Of a stretch of DNA of 5,311 bases, positions 1-5,208 are shown one piece after another (positions within the stretch are counted from its first letter, which is position 1; every line of letters starts with the position of its first letter). The notes under the pieces were generated by a model. That model worked only from the letters and a program-made list of their open reading frames with translations, did not search any database and had not been told where the DNA came from. The stretch spans positions 1 through 5,311 of the forward strand of contig CACXFP010000219.1 of the NCBI GenBank assembly GCA_902766985.1, read 5' to 3'. The translations under genes were made by a program, and so were the position numbers. This DNA is from an uncultured Bacteroidia bacterium (lineage in GTDB: Bacteria > Bacteroidota > Bacteroidia > Bacteroidales > UBA932).

Positions 1-1
1 C

Positions 2-184
2 AAAGCCGGCCACGCCATCGAGCTGGGAAGGGGCAAAATCGACTTCGTCGCCCTGTTCAATGCTATGCGCAAGGTGGGCTACAGCGGAATGTGCAGCCTC
101 GAATACGAGAAGGACATGGATAATCCCTTCATGGGCATTGCGGAATCCTTCGGATACCTCAAGGCTATCTTCCAAACTGCATAG
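2..184 (+). CDS. Sugar-phosphate isomerase/epimerase-like protein, C-terminal end (partial)
   Basis: Only the last 60 codons lie in the window, in the frame that starts at base 2 and stops at TAG 182-184. The peptide ends with a pattern typical of the AP-endonuclease-2/xylose-isomerase-like TIM-barrel family: an ELGRGKIDF segment (G-x-G-x-I-D-F), then a helix ending in KVGYSG, then a strand with SLEYE, and a final helix. In family members this last strand supplies an acidic residue near the metal site; here the candidate is the first Glu of LEYE. The substrate cannot be told from this fragment. It ends 6 bp before glpK on the same strand, so it is probably co-transcribed with the glycerol genes, perhaps acting on a sugar or polyol intermediate; that role is inference. 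The 5' part lies outside the window. Confidence 0.75.
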   Translation, partial: KAGHAIELGRGKIDFVALFNAMRKVGYSGMCSLEYEKDMDNPFMGIAESFGYLKAIFQTA

Positions 185-190
185 AAGGCC

Positions 191-1678
191 ATGGAGAAAT
201 TCATCCTGGCCCTGGACCAGGGCACAAGTTCCTCGAGAGCGATAGTGTTCGACCACGGCGGAAACATCCGCTCCGTGGCCCAGAAAGAGTTCACCCAGCA
301 TTTCCCCCAACCGGGATGGGTGGAGCATGACCCCAGGGAAATCTGGTCCTCAGAGGCTTCGGTAATAGCTGAAGCCATCACCTCCATCGGAATAGGAGGA
401 AAGGACATTGCCGCCATAGGGATAACCAACCAGAGGGAGACCACCCTGGTGTGGGACGCGGCCACCGGGGAACCCGTGTACAACGCGATAGTCTGGCAGG
501 ACAGGCGTACGGGGGAATACTGCGACTCCCTCAAGGCCAAAGGCCTCACCGACAGCATCAGGAAAAAGACGGGGCTCATCATCGACGCCTATTTCTCCGC
601 CACGAAAATCCGCTGGATCCTCGAGAACGTCCCCGGAGCAAGGGCCCGCGCCGAAGCGGGGGAACTGCGTTTCGGAACGGTGGACTCCTGGCTCGTGTGG
701 AACCTTACCAAGGGGGAGGTCCATGTGACCGACGTGAGCAACGCCTCCAGGACGATGCTCTTCAACATCAATACATTGGAATGGGATGACGAACTGCTGG
801 AGCTTTTCGGCATCCCCCGCTCCATGATGCCAAAGGTATGCTCTTCCAGCGAGGTGTACGGCCACACCAAGACCACCATCTTCGCCCACGAGGTCCCCAT
901 AGCCGGCATAGCCGGAGACCAGCAGGCCGCCCTTTTCGGCCAGATGTGCACAAGCCCCGGCTCGGTGAAGAACACCTACGGCACCGGCTGCTTCCTCCTC
1001 ATGAATACGGGCACGAAGCCCATCATCTCCGAGAACGACCTGCTCACCACCGTCGCGTGGAAGATCGGGGATACAGTCAACTACGCCCTTGAAGGCAGCA
1101 TCTTCGTCGGAGGCTCTGTCGTACAGTGGCTCAGGGACGGGCTCGGCATAATCCGTTCCTCTTCCGACATCGAAGCCCTCGCAAGGACCGTTCCCGACAA
1201 CGGAGGGGTCTGTTTCGTACCCGCCCTCACCGGCCTCGGAGCTCCGTACTGGGACCCTTACGCCAAAGGATGCATCTACGGCATAACCAGGGGCACCACG
1301 GCGGCCCACATCGCCAGGGCGGCCCTCGAAGGCATCGCCTTCCAGACCATGGACATCGTGAGCGCCATGGAAAAGGACGCAGGGGTCAGGCTTTCTGAAC
1401 TCAAAGTGGACGGAGGCGCATCACGCGACAACCTTCTGATGCAGTTCCAGGCCGACATGGTGGGAGCGAAGGTCGTCAGGCCAAAAGTCACCGAGACCAC
1501 GGCCATGGGGGCGTGCTACCTCGCCGGTCTGGCCGTCGGCTTCTGGGACGGACTCGAGGATATCGCCAGCCAATGGCAGGTGGACAGGGTCTTCGAGCCT
1601 TCCGCAGACCAGGACTCCGTCTCCAGGCATAAAGCCTTGTGGAAGGATGCCGTGAAGAGGGCCCTGTCCGGCAAATAA
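191..1678 (+). CDS. glpK: Glycerol kinase
   Basis: ATP-dependent phosphorylation of glycerol to sn-glycerol-3-phosphate in the cytoplasm, the step that traps imported glycerol. The 495-residue product is close to the usual 500 and is full length. The FGGY-family fold is clear: phosphate-binding [12 protein letters not shown] (residues 6-17, Asp9), the glycerol-contact Arg82-Glu83 in TNQRET, Tyr134 in IDAYFSATK, and catalytic Asp243-Gln244 in [13 protein letters not shown]. The C-terminal ATPase half has NTYGTGC (261-267), [11 protein letters not shown] (347-356) and DGGASRDN (407-414). ATG 191 is chosen because the protein then begins as its homologues do; only a weak purine stretch precedes it. 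Oddity: where E. coli GlpK has the GGTR loop that binds fructose-1,6-bisphosphate, this protein reads TTIFAHEV (about 228-235), and the C-terminal segment does not resemble the E. coli EIIA-Glc-binding region. Both enteric controls are therefore probably absent. The facilitator gene follows closely. Confidence 0.97.
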   Translation: MEKFILALDQGTSSSRAIVFDHGGNIRSVAQKEFTQHFPQPGWVEHDPREIWSSEASVIAEAITSIGIGGKDIAAIGITNQRETTLVWDAATGEPVYNAIVWQDRRTGEYCDSLKAKGLTDSIRKKTGLIIDAYFSATKIRWILENVPGARARAEAGELRFGTVDSWLVWNLTKGEVHVTDVSNASRTMLFNINTLEWDDELLELFGIPRSMMPKVCSSSEVYGHTKTTIFAHEVPIAGIAGDQQAALFGQMCTSPGSVKNTYGTGCFLLMNTGTKPIISENDLLTTVAWKIGDTVNYALEGSIFVGGSVVQWLRDGLGIIRSSSDIEALARTVPDNGGVCFVPALTGLGAPYWDPYAKGCIYGITRGTTAAHIARAALEGIAFQTMDIVSAMEKDAGVRLSELKVDGGASRDNLLMQFQADMVGAKVVRPKVTETTAMGACYLAGLAVGFWDGLEDIASQWQVDRVFEPSADQDSVSRHKALWKDAVKRALSGK

Positions 1679-1708
1679 TGACAGTATAACCAATTAACCT
1701 TGAATGAT

Positions 1709-2461
1709 ATGGAAACTACACTCCTGACAAAATGCCTTTTTGAGTTCCTCGGGACCATGATTCTTGTCCTCTTCGGAGACGGAGTATGCTGTGCGGTCAA
1801 CCTCAAGGAATCCAAGGCGCGGGGAGCCGGCTGGATTGTCATAACAATCGCCTGGGGACTCGCCGTCATGGCCGGCATCTTCGTGGCCGGTCCTTATTCC
1901 GGTGCCCACCTCAACCCCGCCATCAGCATCGGGTTCGCCCTCGCAGGCACCTTCCCTTGGGCCTATGTCCTCCCCTACATCGTGGCCCAGATGCTCGGAG
2001 GCTTCTGCGGAGCCGTCCTGATGTATGCCTTCTACGTGGACCATTTCGCCGCCACCAGCGACGAACCCGAGACGATTCTCGGCTGCTTCTGTACCATACC
2101 CGCCATCGAGCACAAGACGGTCAACTTCTTCTGCGAATTTGTGGCCACCTTCATGCTGGTGTTCCTGGTGCTGCTGATAGGCACCAAGGGCAACCTGCCC
2201 CAGGCCGGCGGAGTTCCCATCGGCCTCGGAGCCATAGGAGCCTTCCCCGTCCCCGCAGTTATCGTAGCCATCGGTATGTCGCTCGGAGCCACCACAGGCT
2301 ACTCCATGAATCCCGCCAGGGACTTCTCCCCCAGGCTTGCCCATGCCATCCTCCCCATCAAGGGAAAGGGCGGCAGCGGATGGGGCTACAGCTGGATTCC
2401 TTCCATAGCCCCCATCGTCGGAGCAGCCTTCGCCTCCTGCATCTACCTGCTGATATTCTAA
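1709..2461 (+). CDS. glpF: Glycerol uptake facilitator (aquaglyceroporin, MIP family)
   Basis: Inner-membrane channel for passive glycerol entry. The protein is hydrophobic throughout, with about six membrane helices and the duplicated MIP fold: first half-helix motif GAHLNPA (NPA at residues 69-71) and second GYSMNPARDF (NPA at 201-203). The selectivity filter favours glycerol over water alone: Trp49 in helix 2, Tyr198 before the second NPA (Phe in E. coli GlpF) and Arg204. Asp205 directly after NPAR is a hallmark of glycerol facilitators. The 250-residue length is slightly short of E. coli GlpF (281). ATG 1709 is preferred; an in-frame TTG at 1700 would add only three residues. It starts 30 bp after the glpK stop on the same strand, and the two products act in sequence. 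No separate promoter was seen between them. Confidence 0.93.
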   Translation: METTLLTKCLFEFLGTMILVLFGDGVCCAVNLKESKARGAGWIVITIAWGLAVMAGIFVAGPYSGAHLNPAISIGFALAGTFPWAYVLPYIVAQMLGGFCGAVLMYAFYVDHFAATSDEPETILGCFCTIPAIEHKTVNFFCEFVATFMLVFLVLLIGTKGNLPQAGGVPIGLGAIGAFPVPAVIVAIGMSLGATTGYSMNPARDFSPRLAHAILPIKGKGGSGWGYSWIPSIAPIVGAAFASCIYLLIF

Positions 2462-2471
2462 ACGCCCCAGA

Positions 2472-2523
2472 CTGTCATTCTGAAGCCTGCCCTGAGCTTG
2501 TCGAAGGGCGAAGCGAAGAATCT
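2472..2523 (+). repeat. Short dispersed repeat with conserved ends
   Basis: The element begins CTGTCATTCTGA (2472-2483) and ends AGCGAAGAATCT (2512-2523). The first end is identical over 12/12 bases, and the second over 11/12, to the minus strand of 4492-4520 inside rsmH. The 28-bp core carries GCCCT (2489-2493) and AGGGC (2505-2509), which can pair around the segment TGAGCTTGTCGA. The core is of the CCCTGAGCTTGTCGAAGGG type, which I recognise as a common intergenic repeat in bacterial genomes; translated, it gives the spurious peptide PELVEG. It lies just after the facilitator stop codon. Confidence 0.75.
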
Positions 2524-2536
2524 TCTCCATACAGCA

Positions 2537-2570
2537 AAGGCGGCCGGCTCTCGTTCGAGCCGGCCGCCTT
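2537..2570. terminator. Perfect 14-bp hairpin, likely bidirectional terminator
   Basis: AAGGCGGCCGGCTC (2537-2550) pairs without mismatch with GAGCCGGCCGCCTT (2557-2570) around a 6-nt loop, TCGTTC. It sits between two convergent genes, the facilitator ending at 2461 and the hydrolase ending at 2593, so it could stop transcription from both sides. The A-A/T-T base pairs at the foot give short A and T ends on either strand, but there is no long T-tract; this makes the terminator call strong on position and stem and weaker on the tail. Confidence 0.75.
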
Positions 2571-2592
2571 CGTAACATTAACGCAGAAAGCC

Positions 2593-3354
2593 TCAAAAGC
2601 CGTTGGCAAGGAAGGCGGCCTGGACTGCACCGATGCGGCGGTACCCCTCCTCGTTCATGTGGAGAAGGTCTTCAAGATAGAAAACATGGGCGTTGAACCG
2701 GTTGATTCCCTGAAGGTTGAACTGGTCCAGCACGGGGATTCCATAATACAGGCAACAGTCTTTCTGGCCCTTAACATAATCTGCAAATGTTCTCCCCGTG
2801 GCGTTGGTTTCCGTGGAGAAGGGATTACCTCCGCTGTCTCTGCTGAAGAACCGGAGGGAGGTGAAAAAATAGATTTCCGCCCGCGGATTCTTCTCCAGAA
2901 TGGTTTTGATGCAATAGTTGATTCCCCCGCACTGGGTCGAAAGCTTTTCCGGGTCATACCCGTCGAACACGGTATAATCCTGCCATGTACCGCATTCACG
3001 GTTTCCATTGAAATCATTTGTCGATGCCCACAGGACATAGATGTCGAAAACCCCTGCGGAATCCACCTGGCGCTGGATGCTGTATCCCTGTTCCTTAGAA
3101 AAGCCCGCACCGCCGACCCCGAAGGTAACGACCTCAGCCCCGAGAAGGTCCGCCCAAATCCGTTTCGCCGCATAGGCCTCCCGGTTCACCGAAAGAGACC
3201 CTCCGAACACGGCTATCCTCTTGCCGTAATTCTTTGACATCCGATAAGGACTGGAAACGGCGGCAGACTTGTCCGGCATAATCACGCGGGAATGTTCCTG
3301 GCCAAAGGCTGAAATGGTCGATGCAATAAGGACGGTGACAAGGATTCTTTTCAT
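2593..3354 (-). CDS. Secreted SGNH/GDSL-family hydrolase
   Basis: Predicted exported serine hydrolase of the SGNH superfamily, which contains esterases, lipases and carbohydrate deacetylases; the substrate is not evident. The 253-residue product starts with a signal peptide (MKR, then a hydrophobic stretch to Ala16) with likely cleavage after AFG18, leaving Gln19 first. Family blocks are present in order: block I as VFGGS with nucleophile Ser53 (GGS rather than GDS), block II glycines in FGVGGAG (78-84), block III as STND with oxyanion Asn113 (Ser where Gly is usual), and block V DLLH with Asp229 and His232 completing the triad. ATG at 3354 (read leftwards) is chosen because it begins the signal peptide; the frame stays open upstream to 3810, but that extension runs through repeats and antisense mraZ. 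The gene is monocistronic, convergent with the glycerol operon and divergent from the dcw cluster. Confidence 0.85.
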   Translation of the reverse strand: MKRILVTVLIASTISAFGQEHSRVIMPDKSAAVSSPYRMSKNYGKRIAVFGGSLSVNREAYAAKRIWADLLGAEVVTFGVGGAGFSKEQGYSIQRQVDSAGVFDIYVLWASTNDFNGNRECGTWQDYTVFDGYDPEKLSTQCGGINYCIKTILEKNPRAEIYFFTSLRFFSRDSGGNPFSTETNATGRTFADYVKGQKDCCLYYGIPVLDQFNLQGINRFNAHVFYLEDLLHMNEEGYRRIGAVQAAFLANGF

Positions 3355-3370
3355 GGCAGAAGTCTTTTTG

Positions 3371-3378
3371 CAAACATA
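3371..3378 (-). promoter_or_regulatory. Possible -7 box (TATGTTTG) for the hydrolase gene
   Basis: On the minus strand, TATGTTTG fits the Bacteroidota -7 consensus TAnnTTTG and lies 16 bp upstream of the chosen ATG. No good TTTG was found at the expected -33 distance; a run of nine T's lies just upstream instead. Use of this box would give a leader of only about 10 nt, so the call is tentative. Confidence 0.35.
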
Positions 3379-3406
3379 GTCAAAAAAAAAGGGATTTCCG
3401 CGGCTA

Positions 3407-3468
3407 CCGGAGTGGCGGAAGTACCCGGCGAAGCCTTTTTCAGCGAGCCGGGACTTTCGCCCGACGGC
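3407..3468. repeat. Palindromic repeat, copy A (intergenic)
   Basis: This segment aligns with 4424-4485 inside rsmH over about 62 bp at roughly 83% identity by eye. It folds as GGCGGAAGT (3414-3422), a single bulged A (3423), CCCGGC (3424-3429), a 17-nt loop containing CCTTTTTCAGCGA, then GCCGGG (3447-3452) and ACTTTCGCC (3453-3461). The only imperfect pair in the stem is G·T. It lies in the gap between the divergent hydrolase and mraZ genes. Its right arm is also the first unit of the 36-bp tandem array. Confidence 0.8.
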
Positions 3469-3540
3469 AGCAAAGTTGACGAGCCGGAACTTTCGCCCGA
3501 CGGCGGGAAAGTTGGCAAGACAGGGCTTTCGGCCGACCGG
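3445..3540. repeat. Tandem array of about 2.6 units, 36-bp period
   Basis: Unit 1 (3445-3480) and unit 2 (3481-3516) share GAGCCGG, ACTTTCGCCCGACGGC and AAAGTTG at the same offsets, with few differences. A decayed third unit begins at 3517 with GGCTTTCGGCCGACCGG in the equivalent place. Each unit is itself partly self-complementary: in unit 2, AACTTTCGCC (3488-3497) faces GGC (3502-3504) and GAAAGTT (3507-3513) across the loop CGAC. Read on the plus strand it translates as a 12-residue repeat (EPxLSPDGxKVx), but no gene is supported here. Confidence 0.8.
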
Positions 3541-3544
3541 TTTA

Positions 3545-3552
3545 TAAATTTG
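3545..3552 (+). promoter_or_regulatory. Upstream -7-like box (TAAATTTG)
   Basis: TAAATTTG matches TAnnTTTG and abuts the first TGGAA repeat of the MraZ-type array. A start from here would lie inside that array. No -33 TTTG is found at suitable spacing, so this may be a minor or chance match in an AT-rich stretch. Confidence 0.3.
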
Positions 3553-3587
3553 TGGAAAAAATTGGAACATGGTGGAATAAAATGGAA
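3553..3587 (+). promoter_or_regulatory. MraZ operator-like array: four TGGAA repeats every 10 bp
   Basis: TGGAA occurs at 3553, 3563, 3573 and 3583, each followed by a 5-nt spacer (AAAAT, CATGG, TAAAA, then AATTC after the last). E. coli MraZ is known to bind TGGGN direct repeats with 5-nt spacers upstream of its own gene, so spacing, orientation and position match that operator, with A in place of the third G. The array lies 72 bp before the mraZ start and directly upstream of the -7-like box at 3597. Its third repeat sits where a -33 element would be, so bound MraZ could block polymerase. Confidence 0.75.
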
Positions 3588-3596
3588 AATTCTTAT

Positions 3597-3604
3597 TATA
3601 TTTG
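3597..3604 (+). promoter_or_regulatory. Likely -7 box of the dcw promoter (TATATTTG)
   Basis: TATATTTG fits the Bacteroidota -7 consensus TAnnTTTG exactly and lies 9 bp after the last TGGAA repeat. It would give a leader of roughly 45-50 nt before the mraZ ATG. The -33 position has no TTTG and is occupied by the operator-like repeats, which would suit a regulated promoter. No other candidate lies nearer to mraZ. Confidence 0.5.
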
Positions 3605-3658
3605 TCCCCGTAGCGTGAAAGACCGGGGTGCTGAACAGCCCGGATTAATTGGATTATT

Positions 3659-4111
3659 ATGATCACATTCATCGGAGAATATACCGCCAAGCTGGACGAC
3701 AAGGGAAGACTGGTCTTTCCCTCTGCGTTCAAGAGCCTCCTGTCCTCCGATGCCGACCAGAGATTCGTGATCAAAAAGAACATGTTCCTGAATTGCCTGG
3801 ACATGTTCACCTTCGCGGAATGGGAAAGGCAGTCCGCCGAGGTTTATTCCAAACTCAACATTTTCAACAAAAAGCACGCTGCCTTCTGGGACAGGTACAC
3901 CCGCGAGCGCGACATCGTCATTCCCGACGCCAGGCTCGGCAGGCTGTCCATCCAGAAGAATCTCCTCGATTCGATAGGTGTAACAAAAGAGGTAGTGTTT
4001 GCTGGAAAGGACTTCAAGATCCAGATCTGGGACAAAGACAGCTACAAGGCTGCCGCCCTGTCTGACGACGAATTCCTTGAAATCGCCGACGAACTATCCC
4101 AGCAGAGATAG
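3659..4111 (+). CDS. mraZ: Transcriptional regulator MraZ
   Basis: First gene of the division and cell wall cluster; MraZ is a ring-forming DNA-binding protein with two SpoVT/AbrB-like halves that represses its own operon in E. coli. The 150-residue length is normal. The N-terminal half opens with FIGEYTAKLDDKGRLVFPSAFK-type sequence: the DxxxR motif is Asp13 to Arg17. The second half (about residues 82-130) has IPDARLGRLSIQ, where Arg95 is present but the acidic residue is Asp90, one place too far for DxxxR, so this motif is off-register. GVTKEVVFAGKDFKIQIWD (107-125) is the usual closing strand set. No Shine-Dalgarno precedes ATG 3659. The TGGAA array upstream is its probable binding site, pointing to autoregulation. 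rsmH starts 11 bp after the stop. Confidence 0.95.
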   Translation: MITFIGEYTAKLDDKGRLVFPSAFKSLLSSDADQRFVIKKNMFLNCLDMFTFAEWERQSAEVYSKLNIFNKKHAAFWDRYTRERDIVIPDARLGRLSIQKNLLDSIGVTKEVVFAGKDFKIQIWDKDSYKAAALSDDEFLEIADELSQQR

Positions 4112-4115
4112 GAGG
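4111..4115 (+). promoter_or_regulatory. Strong ribosome binding site for rsmH
   Basis: GGAGG overlaps the last base of the mraZ TAG stop and lies 7 nt before ATG 4123. It fixes the rsmH start and implies coupling to mraZ translation. It stands out because glpK, the facilitator and mraZ have no comparable site. Confidence 0.8.
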
Positions 4116-4122
4116 TCGGAAA

Positions 4123-5208
4123 ATGTCGGAATACCATACTCCTGTTATGCTGGACGAGAGCGTGTCCGCTCTCATTACAAATCCTTCTGGAACATACGCC
4201 GATGCCACATTCGGAGGCGGTGGTCACACCGCCGGAATTCTTTCACGCTTAACCGATGACGGAAGGGTCATCGCCTTCGATCGTGACATGGACGCCGTTG
4301 CCAACAGGGTGGAAGACCCCCGTATCACCCTCATCCACAACAACTTCCGCTTCATCCACAATTACGCCCTCCTGCTTCAGAAAGGGGAGATGACCGGTCT
4401 TGGCCACGACGGGAAGAATCCCGCCGGAGTGGCTGAAGTATCCGACTCGCCTTTTTCAGCGATGTCGGAACTTCAGCCCGACGGCGAAAGGAGATCCTTC
4501 GCTGACGCTCAGAATGACAGGATGGACGGCCGCATCTTCGATGGGATCCTGGCAGACCTCGGGGTCAGCAGCCACCAGTTCGACACGGCCGGCCGGGGCT
4601 TTTCATTCCGCTACGAGCAGGCTCCCCTGGACATGAGGATGAACACGGAAGGAGGGATGACGGCTGCCGACATCGTGAACGGCTACGCACAGGAAGAACT
4701 GGAGAAGGTCCTGCGGCTGTACGGAGAGGTCGAGAATGCAGGCAAGGTCGCAAGACTCATCGTCTCGGCCAGGGACACCGGAATAATCGAGACGACAGGC
4801 GACCTCGACCGGGCCATCGCACCGGCAGTTCCCCGGTTCGCAGAACACAAGTACCTCGCAAAGGTCTATCAGGCCCTCCGCATCGAAGTCAACCAGGAGA
4901 TGCGGTCGCTTGAGAAGTTCCTCCAGGGAGCCACCGCCTCGCTGAAAGCCGGCGGACGCCTTGTGGTCATCACCTACCACAGCCTTGAAGACAGGATGGT
5001 GAAGAATTTCATCAAGACCGGGAACGTCGACGGAGAAATCCGCCGGGACATTTACGGCCCCGTCCCAGCCCCGCTCAAGGCGGTAAACAGGAAACCGATA
5101 CTGCCCGGCGAAAGTGAAATCACCTCCAATACAAGAGCCCGAAGCGCCAAACTGCGGATTGCCGAACTCACCGCCGGAGAGGTAGTAAAGAAGGAGGAAA
5201 GGGTATGA
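4123..5208 (+). CDS. rsmH: 16S rRNA m4C1402 methyltransferase RsmH with an internal repeat-derived insert
   Basis: SAM-dependent N4-methylation of cytosine 1402 in 16S rRNA (older name MraW). Landmarks: YHTPVML at residues 4-10, SAM loop DATFGGGGHT (27-36), FDRDMDA (52-58), NNFRF (73-77), ILADLGVSSHQFD (142-154), GFSFR...LDMRMN (159-174), KVYQALRIEVNQEM (247-260), TYHSLEDRMVKNF (284-296) and the terminal RSAKLRIAE. The product is 361 residues, against about 300-313 for typical homologues. The excess lies between NFRF and ILADLG: this stretch is about 68 residues where about 19 are usual. The extra segment (about 90-137) is low in hydrophobic residues and is encoded by palindromic repeat DNA; the frame is kept and all catalytic motifs are intact, so the enzyme is probably active with an added loop. 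It follows mraZ closely and overlaps the FtsL-like gene by ATGA. Confidence 0.95.
   Translation: MSEYHTPVMLDESVSALITNPSGTYADATFGGGGHTAGILSRLTDDGRVIAFDRDMDAVANRVEDPRITLIHNNFRFIHNYALLLQKGEMTGLGHDGKNPAGVAEVSDSPFSAMSELQPDGERRSFADAQNDRMDGRIFDGILADLGVSSHQFDTAGRGFSFRYEQAPLDMRMNTEGGMTAADIVNGYAQEELEKVLRLYGEVENAGKVARLIVSARDTGIIETTGDLDRAIAPAVPRFAEHKYLAKVYQALRIEVNQEMRSLEKFLQGATASLKAGGRLVVITYHSLEDRMVKNFIKTGNVDGEIRRDIYGPVPAPLKAVNRKPILPGESEITSNTRARSAKLRIAELTAGEVVKKEERV
4424..4485. repeat. Palindromic repeat, copy B (within rsmH)
   Basis: The hairpin reads GGCTGAAGT (4431-4439), bulged A (4440), TCCGAC (4441-4446), inner TCGC (4447-4450), loop CTTTTTCA, inner GCGA (4459-4462), bulged T, GTCGGA (4464-4469) and ACTTCAGCC (4470-4478). 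All stem pairs are Watson-Crick. CCG (4424-4426) and CGG (4482-4484) could close it further out. It shares bulge and loop layout with copy A at 3407-3468 and is translated as part of the RsmH insert. Confidence 0.85.
4492..4520 (-). repeat. Short conserved-end repeat within rsmH
   Basis: On the minus strand this reads CTGTCATTCTGA, a 5-nt core GCGTC, then AGCGAAGGATCT. Both ends match the intergenic element at 2472-2523, which has a 28-bp core instead, in the opposite orientation. It follows palindrome copy B after 6 bp and belongs to the same insert. Confidence 0.75.
5191..5197 (+). promoter_or_regulatory. Strong ribosome binding site for the FtsL-like gene
   Basis: AAGGAGG inside the end of rsmH lies 7 nt before ATG 5205. 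It supports the 4-bp ATGA overlap start and translational coupling between the two genes. Confidence 0.75.

Larger units (their letters stand above)
3355..3658. other. Divergent intergenic region between hydrolase and mraZ
   Basis: This 304-bp gap holds, from left to right, the hydrolase leader and possible -7 box, a nine-A run (3382-3390), palindromic copy A, the 36-bp tandem array, the TGGAA operator-like array, and the dcw -7 box and leader. The repeat half (3391-3540) is GC-rich and the promoter half (3541-3600) sharply AT-rich. A plus-strand open frame at 3412-3618 is made almost wholly of the repeats and has no support as a gene. Confidence 0.7.
4390..4533 (+). repeat. In-frame repeat-derived insert inside rsmH (approximate limits)
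   Basis: The limits are set from the point where the protein departs from the usual RsmH pattern (after LLLQKGE) to where it returns (before IFDGILADLG). It is about 144 bp, a multiple of three, with no stop in the rsmH frame. It contains palindrome copy B and the short conserved-end repeat, followed by the peptide RRSFADAQNDRM, a sequence I recognise as the type seen when such repeats are translated. Exact junctions need an uninterrupted homologue. Confidence 0.75.

Noticed and set aside
350..1309. A 319-residue minus-strand open frame opposite glpK
   Set aside because: It is antisense to a clear full-length glycerol kinase, with a composition typical of a shadow frame and no recognisable domain.
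1786..3237. A 483-residue plus-strand open frame
   Set aside because: It overlaps the facilitator in another frame, is rich in Arg, His and Pro as shadow frames of GC-rich genes are, and passes through the terminator and antisense hydrolase.
3407..3540. CRISPR array
   Set aside because: The 36-bp period resembles a repeat length, but the units are directly adjacent with no unique spacers and they diverge from each other.
3412..3618. A 68-residue plus-strand open frame with a 12-residue repeat
   Set aside because: It is the translation of the 36-bp DNA repeats plus the promoter region, with no ribosome binding site and no resemblance to a known protein.
3606..3643. Possible alternative hairpins in the mraZ leader (CCCCG/CGGGG and CCGGG/CCCGG)
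   Set aside because: The stems are only 5 bp, mutually exclusive, and lack a T-tract or a known riboswitch pattern; they could occur by chance.
3355..3810. N-terminal extension of the minus-strand hydrolase frame to 405 residues
   Set aside because: The extension runs through the tandem repeats, the operator array and antisense mraZ. The internal start at 3354 begins a proper signal peptide.
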